This document shows positions 35,526 through 47,993 of a stretch of 64,000 bases of DNA, piece by piece (positions within the stretch are counted from its first letter, which is position 1; each line of letters begins with the position of its first letter). The stretch lies in assembly GCA_035582835.1 (NCBI GenBank), contig JAYKAV010000112.1, positions 2,611,304 to 2,675,303 of the forward strand, written 5' to 3'. Source of the stretch: Phoebastria nigripes (Eukaryota > Chordata > Aves > Procellariiformes > Diomedeidae). The notes beneath the pieces are model-generated. The model was not told where the DNA came from, ran no database searches, and worked only from the letters and a program-made list of their open reading frames with translations. Both the position numbers and the translations under genes were made by a program.

Positions 35526-35686
35526 TTTTTTTCCCTTCCCTTCCCTTCCCTTCCCTTCCCTTCCCTTCCCTTCCCTTCCCTTCCCTTCCCTTCCCTTCCT
35601 TTTCTTTCCTCTTTTCTTTTCCTTTCTTTTCTCTCCTTTTCTTTTCTGTTCCTTTTCTTTTCTCTTCCTTTTTTCTCTTTCACCTT
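35526..35686. repeat. (TTCCC)n pentanucleotide microsatellite and polypyrimidine tract
   Basis: About 13 perfect TTCCC units (35,531 to about 35,597) lead into a degenerate CTTTT/CCTTT pyrimidine tract that runs to about 35,685 with only a single G near 35,649. Together they form a roughly 160-bp polypyrimidine strand, the mirror image of the purine tract at 17.1 kb. It is probably length-polymorphic and a triplex-former. Ser/Phe/Leu-rich frames over it are artefacts. Confidence 0.97.
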
Positions 35687-38600
35687 AGTATGGTTTTACT
35701 TTTGTTGCCTGAACCACAAGGATGTAAAGGTAATACATGTTCTGAATTTTCCTAGAACGATGGCTTGTAGATTCAGATTACAATACTCTCCTTTTCATAT
35801 TCAGAAACGAACCATAGACTGCCTGAACTATGTAAGCAGGAGGAGACACACACCCGACTGAGGTGGCCTCTGCAGCATGCGTATCAGATACCAGAAGATC
35901 TTCTCCTGTCCCGTCAGCACAGTTGTTATTCTGACATTGCAGGCAGCACTGGGTTCAACACAAGCGGACGTAAATGGTTGGTCACACCAGCTGCAGTTCA
36001 GCTACAGAATCCTTGCCATAGGATGCCGCAGATACTAAATGCATCAGGACAAGTGCACTGAGGACAAATGCCACTTCTGGCTCACAAAGTTCCTAATTCT
36101 TAGATTATTGGAGCCTGGGAGAGTACTGAGGAGGTATGAATACATTTGCCTTGTTCTTATCTTCCTAGGCTGTGGACCACCAAAAAGGCAGAATATTGGG
36201 CTCGATGGACTATTCTTGTGGGGTTTTTTAATGTTTAAGCAGCCAGGCAAAAAGAAAGTTGACAGTCCTCAAAATGTGAAGTCTTGAAGCTCCTGGCAGC
36301 AGGATCATCAGGATCGATGATGGGTTTCCCAAATGGCTCGCAGCGTGGCCCAGCCAGAACCCAATCTCCTTGTAACACTGCATGGAGAATTGCAGGATGT
36401 TTAATTTTGATTCCAAACGTGAAAGAAAGCAACTATCATGAAACAGAATTACCATTCTCCATCCAGCTGCATTAACTATTCATAACTTTGCTGCGCACAG
36501 AATTTCGTTTCACATTCCTTTAGTGCGCTGCTTCCCAAATTGTGCTAAATGTACCACAAGTGCTACAGAAACAGCCTCAGAGCAGCGTGCCTGCACTGCC
36601 CAAATATTTTAATGGTTCCTCCTCTGCTTTCCAACGTCAAGCAGCATTGCCAGAACAAGACCAGTTTGGTATACCTGCCCTAGGATCCATCATCCCATAC
36701 AGCTACCTCATTATGAAACATCACTAACCATGAAAGACCCCACGCCAAATAAATAGACCTCATCTGACTGGCTAAATGAGACTGATCTGTGCTTTAAACG
36801 ACATCTCAAGCATACTTGCAGTCTCAGAGGGTATCATCAGGATTGTCTCCTGGCTCAGAAAACGGGCCAGGAAATGCCCCACATTAAGTGGGCAAGAGGT
36901 TGTTTTCCAAGGACCATCCACAAGCAGCAGGTGCAGCAATGCAGGAGGAACCCTCTGAGAAACGAAGGGGAGCTGGAGATCTACCTGGGATTTATTTCAG
37001 TCTGGTTTGAATTTNTATCATTCAGCCCTTCTGTGAGACATTTTGCAGTCTCCCTTGTGTAAGGCAGAAGTCTGCACCTTAAAAAAATGTTGGTAGAAAA
37101 GAACGTTGTGTTTGAGACATGCAGATTTTCAGCAAATCTTCCGAAAACAAAACTTTCCAAGATAAGAGACTGAAGTCTTCTGTCCAAGGTCCGTGCTGCA
37201 GAAGGTCAGTCTCTCAACATGAACCTAACAGCGTGCCAGAGGTCTGACCAGGGAGTGTCTTACCCTCAGTATAAAACGTCCATCCGTAACTCCCAGTCTC
37301 TGAATTCTTTGCTGAGAACAGGAAGCAAGTAAGCCAATTAATGTGTGCTATAATATGTTAGATGTTTACAGGACTACACTGACCTGATGAAAAAGCTTTT
37401 TATCAGTACCAACCGAGGAGATGTCTGAACCATTTGCTTGGACCTAAAAGGCTTGGCTTTGTGCGGTATCCTTCTTATCCAGACTCTGCGTCCCCTTCGG
37501 CCTCTCTGGAAGGAGGACAGCTGAGACCCTGAATAGACCCTGTTTTCAAGAGCCAATTTCCTTTCCTTCTGCATGTAACACTAGCTCTGGTGTTTTATTA
37601 TCCTCTTCCCATTTGTCTGTTAAGGATGTATCTTCCTCCCCTTTCTTCACTTTAAAGCCTTTCCCTCTAATCCTGCTAGCAGAAGGTTATTTTCCCTCTG
37701 GATTAACTGGATTCTCTCCAGCCCACAGCAGCTCCTCTTTCAGAGAAGCCTCACATTACATGAATCTAACATTTCTTCTGCCAAAACTTTGTTTTCAAAA
37801 TCCTGCTTGTTCCTTCTTTGCATTCAGTATTCACAAGACTCATAAGAAAGTCAGCTGCAGCCCTCTCCCCCCGTCTTATTCTTCCAATGAGGCTGCTATT
37901 TGTGTCACCAGTAGCAGCTAATGAAAAGCAGCCTTCCCTCNGTGGGACTCAAACTGTCCATCCTGATAGCCATGTCTTCTTTTATGTCTTTTTTTTTTTT
38001 TTGTCATACAGGCAGGCCTGCCTAATTCGGAGTCACCTTTCAGGAGCGGCTTCTGTTTTGCTGGCTTCCAGATGGTGTCTCTCAGATTCTGATATCCTTA
38101 CCCGCTTGCTGTCCTTCATCCTCATCTCCAGTGTTTCTTCAGGGAGCAGCTAGAAACACACAGCAGCATCTGTCTGTTAGTTCTAGCTTCCTTCCCCAAA
38201 ATGGTGTATCTCTCTGTACGGGCCATGCTCGTATCTCAAGCCGCTTCATGTAGGAACCTTTCAAATCCAATACTTCCATTTTGCCGTTCGAATTAAAATG
38301 TGAATATTTGTACCCGAGTCTTTGCAGGCAAGAAAAAACTGTCCTTAATCACACCAGAGCCACCGTTGTGTCCATATTGACAGCAAAAATGCTTCTCCCC
38401 TTCTGATTCTTTGGTCTTGCTTTGCAGGCAAAGGGGACCGTGTACAGCAATGCGGGCACCAGCGAGGTGTGTGAGCCAAGCTGTCAAATGGGGACTGACA
38501 GCTCTGTGACCTCTTTGCAAACTGCACCTCAGACAGTGGTACCTGAATTTCGTCTCTCTCACAGAGTGCTTAAAACCGCATGCTTTCAGTGGGGTTTCAG

Positions 38601-40770
38601 ACTCATACACTGTATGTGTGAAGTGTCACTTTTTTCTTCACACTTGCATATGGTGCACAGCCTTTGTAATCCACATCCAGTGAGCAAGTACAAAGTCTGG
38701 CTTGTGGCTGTGTCCTCAGAGATAGATAGGCTTCAGCCTTCTCCAAAGGGCCCTAAACCCGTTAAAATCAACATTGCCCAAGTAGTAGTTACAAATTTAA
38801 ATACCTCCGTGAATCTAGACCTTGTGTACTGCACTCCTTTTTGTCACTCACAATAGGCGACAGGAGAGCAACTTACGTCTTGCCTTCTCCAATACATACG
38901 TGTCTTACAACAATGAATTTATCAGTATCGCCTTTTGTAACCTTAATATCTGCCACTGTAGTTTGCTCTGGTGTCCTACCTTCTGCTGCTGCTGTCTGGA
39001 TTCTTTGCTTTTTGTCTGTAACTCAGTCCATTTCTTTTTTCTAAATGGGTTTTTCTATTGCCCTGTCATCAAAATCCCACTGAACTTTCCTGTTGTGCAT
39101 TAAGCAACATGACTAACTTAAGCTGATTCCCAGTAGATATTCAGGTCTATTTGTCCTAATTCTGTAAGAAAAAGACTACCTGATACTCTGACACCATCTA
39201 AATATGCCAAATATAGTGAAGAATGTGGACGACATTTATTCACACACCGTTCAGCTCACAAGCCCGAATTTTCCGGTACCTGCCTCCCACGCCTGCTAAA
39301 TTCCTCTTTAAGTAGAATTTGTTTTGTTGTCATTTTATTTGTTCTAGTCTTTCACATCCCAGAACAAGAGTTGCAGGCCAGACCCAGTTAAGACTCCTAC
39401 ATCCACTAAGCAAGAGCTGCTATATCTAACCTCTTGGTGCCTTGGTCCCGGTGAGTGAAATCCAGAAGTAGGCATTCACTGGGGCCGGCGGGCACCTCGA
39501 ACCAGCAACTCGAAAAGCCCACTGCGTGTGCAGACCCAAAGCTGGAATTGACCTTAGACCTTTCCACAGCTGGGCAGCTGCTAAGGGAGGGGAGACTGAC
39601 CTAGAGCAAATTGACCTGTTTTAGGTACCTTAATCCTCTCTTTCTATCTGACTCACAGTTAATAAGAAATTCTGAAGAGTAGCAAAAACAAGCACAGCAC
39701 TGAAATGGTGCCTCCTCTTAATTTTTTTTTCCCCAAACTCATACTAGGTTTAGGGGTTTGAGTCCCTCCCTGTTCCTGTTTCAGTCCCATGAATGCAGAG
39801 GCTTGTATTCCTTCAGGTGCAACAGGAAATAAATGCTAATATTTTCAGCCTTCTCAGTCTTTCAAGTCATAGAACATGTAATTCTACACTCCTGCAATAT
39901 TATATTTGGCAAGGTCTAAAGCACAATCACAGCCCATAAATGACAAAGGAAAAAGAATTTGTGATTAGGCATTTCTGAAGGCAGAACCCAGCCATACATT
40001 CGGAGGTGTTTGAATTTCACAGCTTTGCCTTTTGAATATTCAGCATAAACTGAGGTCCATTTTAGAAAAATCTCTGCTCTATTTCACTTCTAATCATTTG
40101 GTGAGCTGGAACCAAAAGTAAAGTTCGCTGTTTTTCTGCAACAGCATGTTGCACAATCCTCTCGTCTTGGTTTAACCCTCCTGCAGCCCAGTGCTATTTC
40201 CATTTCTATCCCATTCTGGTCATGATATTTTTACTTCAAAATGGGCAACAATCTTTTCCAGCAACATTTAATGGAATTGCAAGCAACAAAACATCCCTTT
40301 TGGAGGAGTAAACCTTTTCCTCTTCAGCTATCTGGGCACGCAGTGGAGGATCTTAACTGGAAAACAGAGTGTGCTGTGCAAATCTCTGATAAGCAAAGCA
40401 TACTTTGTTGACTTGGATTAGAAATGTTGATTAGATTCGCCAGCGAGGTTTGTTTCCAGTGTGAGACCTTTCCATAACACATGTTCATCATGGGGAGGGT
40501 GGTGACCCAACTCTCCATTCACATAGGTTGTTATTCTGTGGCCATATATAGGCACAGATGAATGCAGAGGCACCGAGGCTGTCTTTGTGTGGTCTGTGAA
40601 CTGTCTGGGCCTGAGCCAGCTCCGCTCCGGAAGATGGAAAGCCAGGTTAAAGTGGAGTTATGTCCAAGCCCGTAAGACCTGCTGGGAGATCTACTCCACC
40701 ATTGCTGTCACCTTCTGGACCTGAGCTGGCTTGTGTCTGCCCAGTCTGGTGCATGAGCAGAGGCGTCCAA
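35687..40770. other. Unique DNA with possible relics of very old repeats
   Basis: No gene was recognised. A minus-strand Met-containing frame near 38,293-38,610 and a plus-strand frame at 38,422-38,856 are not protein-like. Two weak repeat signatures are described separately: a CR1-like phrase near 36,150-36,230 and a hAT-like terminus near 36,517. A poly(T) run of about 15 lies near 37,988-38,002. Ambiguous bases are at 37,015 and 37,941. Confidence 0.4.
36130..36230 (+). mobile_element. Possible ancient CR1-like 3'-end relic
   Basis: The phrase GGCAGAATATTGGGCTCGAT followed by GGACTATTCTTG, preceded by CTTATCTTCCTAGGCTG, resembles the 3' end of old amniote CR1-like LINEs (G-x-CAGGATACTGGGCTAGATGGACC type). 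Only about 60 bp are recognisable and the terminal repeat is absent. It could instead be a chance match. Confidence 0.35.
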
Positions 40771-40777
40771 GTCTTGG

Positions 40778-41320
40778 ATGTCTCCCTCCCTCCAGAAGAA
40801 ACATAATCCATTACAGGCCGAAAGAATCTGCTGCAGAGTTCAAGCGATGATCAGTACTGTGCGCAGAGGGCAAATCCTCATTTCTGAGGAACAAATAAGG
40901 AAACAGAAATGGCTTGTTTGCGTACCCAGACTGCACAGTGGAAACACATCTCTTAATTCCCAGCGCAGCCCTCGCAGGCATGCACTGCCCTGGGAAACGA
41001 GTTGGAAGTTTTCAGCCCAGCAAGGGAAAGCCCAGGCATCCCAGGCAGGTGAAGGAGAGAATAGGTCGCCATGCTCCAGCTACGTCGAACCGCTGCTTGC
41101 ACTCTTCCGCTACAGTACGAATGCAAGGGACAGGGTGCCGGCAGGTCTTGTCCTGAACAGCAGCATCCAGCAGGAGGGCAGCAGGAGCTGCACCTGTTTC
41201 CCCAGGGAAACAGCCTGGCTGGCCCAGAGCTTGCTGCGGCGTCCCCCCTCCAGCTCCACGAAGCTGGGGATGGTCTCCAGAAGGATATTCCCCATGAATC
41301 CTCCAGGCCTCAAACAATGA
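40778..41320 (+). other. Unexplained 180-codon open frame
   Basis: An ATG-initiated frame of 180 codons lies in a locally GC-richer region. The translation is Ser/Arg/Gln/Pro-rich, has no transmembrane segment or motif I recognise, and is overlapped by antisense frames (41,012-41,476). I see no strong splice or polyadenylation context tied to it. It may be chance openness in CpG-containing DNA or part of a lncRNA. I do not assign a function. Confidence 0.12.
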
Positions 41321-42576
41321 ATGACAGAAAGCTCGATGTGATGGGGAATACGAAGCTGGAGGAATCCCTGCCTGCCAATAAGGGCAGACAGCTGCCCAGG
41401 GGGAGAACTGCAATTTCTGCAGGAGCTGCTGGGTAGTAACTAAGAAGCATTTGAATCCCTGGTGTAATCGCACCACATCCAGCAGAGTAAAATCCAGGTT
41501 ATTTCCTCTTGCCTAGAACATTTAGGCTCTAAAAACCTGAGGAAGAGATTGCTACCAGGTGACCATACACAGCATGCTGATCTACAGCTGCCATCACACT
41601 CATGATCAGAAATCGCAGGCGGCTGAGGGCAAGGGCTGCCTGCAGCTCCACGGTGCTCTCGGAAACAGCGCTGCACTCCCACCAGGCAGTCAAGCAAACA
41701 GCCATCCCCGGATGAGGACATGGCCGCTGTGTCATGGGCAAGCTTTACCACTCTTCAGCATTCGTACGCTTGTTGACCAGATTTCACCCGGCAAGAAGGA
41801 GCAGTGGCATGCATGCCTGGGCACCGGCTCTCTGGTTATACAGCATTTAGTCCAACCCTTAGTGAAAAGCATTGGCTGCCTTACGCATTGGCCAGTGCAA
41901 TGACTGAACACGGCCGGAAAAGCCCAAGTATCAAGTCTCACTCCTGCTCTCTCAGGTACCTGTCATGCAACTCCTTCCAGGACCCATCTTAGGAGTGATT
42001 AGGGGTTTTGGTCCTCCCTCTCCTTTTTGTATGGTGAAGGCACACAGGCTAGATTCTTCTGGTCTGCTCTTTTAAGCCTCCCCTTACCAGCATGGCAGCG
42101 TTTCCAGCGCCAGCGTGGCATCCCTCTTTCTCTTGGAGTTCCTCTTACTTGAACCTTGGTGGCCATGGCTGCATCCTATGTCCCACATAAGGTCACACCA
42201 GAGCTCTGTACAATAGCATTAATACTTCCTTCGCTCTTCAGCCAAACTGGGATGCCAATATTGTATTCAAATTATTTTTCGGCTTTTGCTACAAATCCAT
42301 CATTTAGTTTTCATGCAAGAAGGTCACTAGAGACAGAGCTTGCTCTCAGATATTTTAATTACATACAGTAATAATTCTGATTTGCCTGACTGTATAAGGT
42401 CACAGGCTTGGATGGTAACGCATCCTCAGAGCGTACGACTCCCAGCATACTAGAGAAGGATGATTTTGTGGCTTAGGTATTGATCTGAACAAAAGGGTTG
42501 CAATCACACATAGCTGAGCTGGGAAATCCTGGGAGTGCCCGAAGCCCCAGGGCACTCCCAAGACAGCAGCTAAAGT

Positions 42577-43119
42577 TCAGTCATCTCTCCCGGCAGCAAG
42601 ACACCCACTATACATCACGCCACCTATACATCCCTTGAAGCGGGCATTGTTAAGCTCCTTGTAGGGAAGACCCAGACTGTCGTGACCTTGATCGCAGGGT
42701 GGTGTCACTGGGACAATGACAGTGTGGGGATCTGGGCACAGAGCAGAGGAGCTGCCCTCCCTGCAGGCAGCAGCACTGCGGTAAGCCAGGACCCCCTGCG
42801 GGAGTCCCAGGTGGCCGGAGTGGGCAGGAGGGCAGTCTAGGGGATGGTGGCCACTGGGCCAGCCTACGAGGGACAAAGATCCCACTGCCAGCTCTGCTGC
42901 AGGCCTGCTGTGAACATCTGGAGAAGGCTGCCAGCAACAGCAGTGAACTCCAGCTGTGATCTGGGCCAAAAGACCCCCCCACAAACAGGGGAGAAGACAG
43001 TCGCTGCTCTGGGCCCAAGCCAAGGTGGCGGTGAGGGGGCACAGTATGGTGGTGGCCAAGTGCAAAGCATCTTTCACCTTGAGCTGTAGGTGTTTCTCTT
43101 CTTCCGCAGAGAGGCTCAT
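42577..43119 (-). other. Unexplained 180-codon open frame, antisense
   Basis: An ATG frame with G at -3 starts MSLSAEEEKHLQLKVKDAL and runs 180 codons to a TGA. Residues 19-60 are hydrophobic and Cys/Leu-rich; the remainder is Pro/Ser/Cys/His-rich. The N-terminal 20 residues look helical, but I recognise no family. Other frames are also open on both strands here, which favours a base-composition explanation (local GC well above the window average). No upstream promoter or downstream AATAAA was tied to it. Confidence 0.14.
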
Positions 43120-43139
43120 TTCATCCAGCTTTTTCTAAA

Positions 43140-46100
43140 GTAGTCAACTTTTTAAAAGTGTTTCTTTTGTTGGGTTTGGGGTTTTTTTTAGGGAAGTATT
43201 GGTATTATACCTGGAGGATGTACTAAACTTGCCTGTTTGTCAGAAAGATGCAGCTGAGTGGCAGATAAAATTCCCCAGGTGGATTTCGGGAAAATGCTTT
43301 ATTGAAAATAAAGAGGTAGACCTTCAGCATTAAAAAAGGAGAAAAAAAAAAAAAAATCAGTCATGGTTCTTTTAGCAGGATTCCTGTAAGACAGCAAAGA
43401 TACTATTAGTAAAAGAAAAGTATCAGCAGAAAAATGTTCACAACCTAGTGCTGATGATTTAAGAGTAGTCAGGGATTCAGCAGACATTTTAATGTGCCAG
43501 CAGCAGAAGGCTTAAAAATAAAAAAAGTTTGTGATTTAAAGGGGAAGTTATCAATGTTAAAACATCAGTTTGCATCTCACTCACTTTCTCTCTTTCCTGC
43601 TGGGTCTGTCCCTCACCTGTGAAGTGCAGGAGCAGTGTTTTTCTTCCTTTTTTTTTTCCTTTTAAGGGAAAAATGAGTCTAAGAGCAAGCATGTTCACAG
43701 TCACGGGGTGAATCCTACCTCCTGCTAGACATATCTTTCCTGGTGGTGGTTTTCCTGGAAGGGGCAGGTCAGACAGCCTCCACGCTGTGACGGCACAAAA
43801 GGGTGCTCCTCCTCTCCCTGGGGTAGTGGGCAAAGGAAGATAAAAAAGCCCTTGCTGATGTTTGCCAGTAAGCGACTATAACCAAAGATGAAGATTTCTC
43901 CTGTAAAAAAGACATCTTGAACTGTGCTTTGTCTGTGAGGTCTTAGTCAAACACCATCCTGGCTCAGCCTACCTTGAGGTGACCACTCCAAGGCCACGTT
44001 CACTGCCTGCACAGCCCAGTACCTGCCGATGCAGCCCAAACTGTGCCGTGCCTGTGCCTGCAGCTGCGCTCGCTGGCACATCCACCCAGACCACCATCGG
44101 GAGAGCCAGCGGATCAGCAGACACGTTGCACATGCTGTCATGGGCAGTGGCCAAAGGCTGGGTCCATACCCGTGGAGGATGGAGGCGTTTGCACACTTGC
44201 CGTGCTGGTGCGGGGCCGTGGGGCGTGCGGAGCCTGCAGATGGTGCTATTTAATTGTTAAAATTACTCCACCTCCCCATCATAACCACCCGCAGGCTTTG
44301 CTCTCGCCAGAGCAGCACTGGCACTGCAGAGCTGCAGCCGCTCAGGGGTGCGATCCAAGCGATCCACAGGGGCAGGATCTCGCTGGTTGGGCAACATGAG
44401 TGGTAAATCACCCTTTGATGTGACAATGCAGCTTTTGGTTCCCGATCCCTGAATAGGGAAAAAAAAGTAGTATCAAGAAAAGGCCAACACCTGCTGATGT
44501 GGCATGAGCAAAACTTCCCCCAATTCAGCTGGAGGGGCTTGCCCCTTGCAGGCAGTGAGATGCAGACACTATTGATAAGAAGTGCCAGCAGACCATAGAC
44601 AAGGTTGGCCACAAAAGCAGAAGAGATGAATTAGTTTAGATAAAACTTTCAGATTTGTAAAAGCTCAGCACACCTAGCAATGCCAATTTCTTCTCCAAAT
44701 CTCCCAGAGTCTGCCTGAATCCTTAGTCACCCAAAAGTAACTTTAAAACCTGGCCCANTTTGATCCCTTCTGCAGGAACATCTACCAGCCCAAAAATGAT
44801 CTCTTGAAGAACTTTAACTTGGCTCCTTTTTCTGTCCTTGGGACACGGCCAAGCCGTGCGGCCGTATGAAACATCCCTCGCTTACGGGAGGTGCGAAGGG
44901 CAGGACGTGCAAAGGATCCTCACAAATGTCAGAGCATAAATTTCCAGCCTTTTTCACTGGGGCTCTGTACCTTTAAACCACACGATCACCGCTGCAGTGC
45001 TCTCCTGCAGCCTTTTAGGGAGAGGGGAAGAGGAGGAGAGAGCAGGCAGGATAGGTGCGGAAGGGAAGAGGAAGGAAAGCAAAAAACCCCAGCAACCTTT
45101 GGTGTCAAAAGCCTGCCAAGCTGAGGGGGGAGAAAAAGAAAGAAGTGGAATGAGGAAGAGGACAGAAAAGTCGTGCAGGGTGAGATAAGGAGACCCAGAG
45201 GTGAACTCTGATGAAGGTGTGTCAAAATTTCAGGTACTTTCTGGCATTTGTAAACTTATTTGCAGACATGGTTTCATTCTTTCTTTTCAGGACATGTGAA
45301 AGAAATAATTTGGTAAGCAGAAGGACATATTTTATATCTATGACAAGGCTTCTCAAATCCAGCTGAGCTCAGGATCTCTCAGACTAGCACCACGTTACCC
45401 CCACTTTGCAGGTCTTGTTGACATTCCCTGCAATGTCCCTGCACCTGCTGCTGCTCAGCAGACCATCCCTCCCCATCCTGGAGGAATGGGGCTTCTCCNG
45501 GCAGCAAAAGCAATTTAAGGATCTCTGATCCTCTGCACTGGAGGTGCTGCACCACTGTCACTTAACCATCCTCTTTTTAACACTTTGCTGCCTTGCCTTT
45601 TGAACCCTTCCCCTCTATATGCACCCCAAGTGGTCATGACCCAATATCTGAGAAACAACTGAGTAGCACAACGATAGCATTGACGCCACTCTAGAAATAC
45701 TTCTTTTTATTGAAACCTCACTGAAATCTTTATTAAAACATGACTATCCTCTGAAGTAGACAACAATCCAGATGAGATAGGGACTGAGACATTGCACCGA
45801 GATACCTTATGGTATGGTGATAAGTTTGTAACCAATCAAACTACTGCATCTTAAAAACTTGCCACCTGTCAGCTGACAAATTGCATTAGCTTATTGTAAT
45901 CCAACTGTAAAGTAAAAATAAGTTAATTTAAGCCACCAACTTTGTCCTCAAACATACCCCTCTTGATCTTGATCCCACAGATCATTCTGTGGTCCGGCAT
46001 TAGCAGAGATGTGAAAACCTGTTGCTGAGTTAATTAATTGCTGAGGTGAACACATTTTACAGCCATTAAGAACCTCAGAGGATCCTACCCCCCCCAGCTT

Positions 46101-47484
46101 GCAAACTACCAGGAGATGATGTGAAATATGCATTGACTTAACCAGTTATGTGGTAGTGTGAAGCTGACACACAAGCACCTTCCACGTGACGACGAACGAT
46201 GAAAATGTAGCTTGGATCTTGAAACTACCAGAGAAAAAAATGGTTCTACTTCAGGCCAGGAATGCAATTTTTCTGCAACTGGGGGAGAGCCAAACATGTT
46301 TGCATTATCACTAAAAATGCCTCTCTACAAATGTAGGAGGATTTTCAACTCACATACTTTTCTCCCAGAGACAGAGAGAGTCTCCCAGAGGGTTGAAATC
46401 CAGAGCTGGCCGGATTCTGCTTACCTCCATCGCCCTTACTTACTGTCCTCTGCGAAAGGTTTTGTTTTCTCTCCTTCCCACTGCCAGATTGACTGAACAG
46501 ACTTTTCTGAGGTCTGTGGAGGAAGTGTACAGCACCCTGGTTTAAAATGATGAGGCTATATGAAATCAGTGTAGCCAAAGAAATGGGTTAACAGTAAGGT
46601 ATCTGATACGTCCCAAACATTAATGGCAAAGGGCAAAATATTCCCCTAGTGAAATTTTAGGATTCCTAGGAGTTCCCAGAAAGATCTTTTCTTGGCACAA
46701 CACTATTCGTTATCTTTTTTATTAGTACTACTTTCTGGAAGCAATTCTAAAATAATTTCTAGTAAAAATGGTGAAGTGATATATCATGACGAGAGCAGAA
46801 TGTTTATGTGGGAAAGCTCACGCACATTCATAAAGGGTGCTCAGATAAATATCATACATAGTCAAATTCAAAAATATGCCTTTAGAAATACAAATTTTAT
46901 CCCTGCTACCCTCATATTGTAAAAAAAAAATATCCAATATCCTGGGATCTTTGGACAATGATAGTATTTTGGGGAACATGGTAGATAATAAAATCACTAC
47001 AAGCTTCAAGGGCAGCAGGGTGGCAAGGAATGTAGATCTGGAGGCATGAACAATGGATAACAAAAAGGAACAAGAAGGCGGTGTTCCCCTCTCAAAATAC
47101 AGCATTGTAAGGCCACCCTGGACTACTGACTGCCTGCGTCTCTGCCAGTAAATTACAAGCACCCCGTGCTACCCGCTAGCACTGAGGATGGCTGGCATGA
47201 AACGGTCCATTATCATGCCCATAATCTATCTTAATTCCTAAACCACAGCGGCTGCAGACGGGCTGCCTGTTGGGAATGGCCACTGGCTTGTGCTAACTCC
47301 AAACCGTGCTCAGACATTGTCTGGCCTGAGCTGATCTGTCTCGTTGATCCAGGCCAAAACCACACCAGAGCCTGTGCTAACAATTTAACACCAGGGGCAA
47401 TCAAGTTCAAGTGCCCAGAAACATTTCCTGGTTAATTTACTATTCTAGATGTAGCCAGTGTGTCTAGGCTTGATGATAGACGCA
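43140..47484. other. Unique non-coding DNA, no gene seen
   Basis: The stretch from 43,950 to 44,400 is GC-richer and open in several frames on both strands without protein-like content. Purine-rich sequence at about 45,010-45,180 gives Glu/Lys/Arg-rich artefact frames. Ambiguous bases are at 44,758 and 45,499. No RNA gene or clear repeat was found. Confidence 0.4.
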
Positions 47485-47993
47485 TTGGGAGGATGATGTT
47501 GAAAAATGGGAAAAGGCTCAGAAGAGGGCCACAAAAGCAATTTCTTGTCTATAAAACTTAGTGAGGTGCTCAAAGAGCTCTATTTATTAAGTTTATTCAA
47601 GGGACCAAAAGGTGTTGATCATGATCTACAAGAAACCATATAGTAAAAAGATTTCCTGTAGACAACGACCCTATACTCCAGGAGTTAAAAAAACATGCTG
47701 ATATCCAGGAGCTAGATAAATTCAAGCTGTAAATAAGGCATATTTTTAACCATTAGGGGAATTAACTATGGAACAAATTAACAAGTACTCTGATGAATTC
47801 TTCTTCATGTGTGATCCTTAATTTAATTTGTTTCTAAAAAACGTCTTGTGGACACAACAGATGCTTGGAGGCTCATAAGGAAACAGTAAGGAAACAGTAA
47901 GTAAGTAAGGAAACAGTTTCTTTGACTTGTGTTATACAAAAAGCCAGGCTAGATTATTGTTCTGGTACCTTCTGATCTTGAATCTATGATTTG
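47485..47993 (+). mobile_element. Ancient CR1 fragment of a reptile-like lineage
   Basis: Landmarks occur in the right order and spacing for a CR1 3' end: GATGTTGAAAAATGGGAAAA, CAGAAGAGGGCCACAAAAGC, TCAAAGAGCTCTATTTATT, GTTGATCATGATCTACAAG, GCTAGATAAATTCAAGCTG, AATAAGGCATATTTTTAACC, GTGTTATAC...AGGCTAGATTATTG, and GAATCTATGATTTGATGA as the decayed terminus. This block set belongs to the CR1 lineages shared with turtles and crocodilians, not to the younger bird-specific type at 8.4 kb. A slippage-derived cluster of AAGGAAACAGT units sits inside it at 47,877-47,917. Confidence 0.85.
47877..47917. repeat. Short tandem AAGGAAACAGT repeats
   Basis: Three perfect 11-bp units (47,877, 47,888 and 47,907), the last two separated by AAGTAAGT. 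They lie inside the ancient CR1 relic, so they arose after its insertion by local slippage. Confidence 0.9.

Noticed and set aside
35477..35861. Lys/Glu/Arg/Gly-rich and Phe/Leu/Ser-rich proteins
   Set aside because: These are translations of the TTCCC repeat and polypyrimidine tract.
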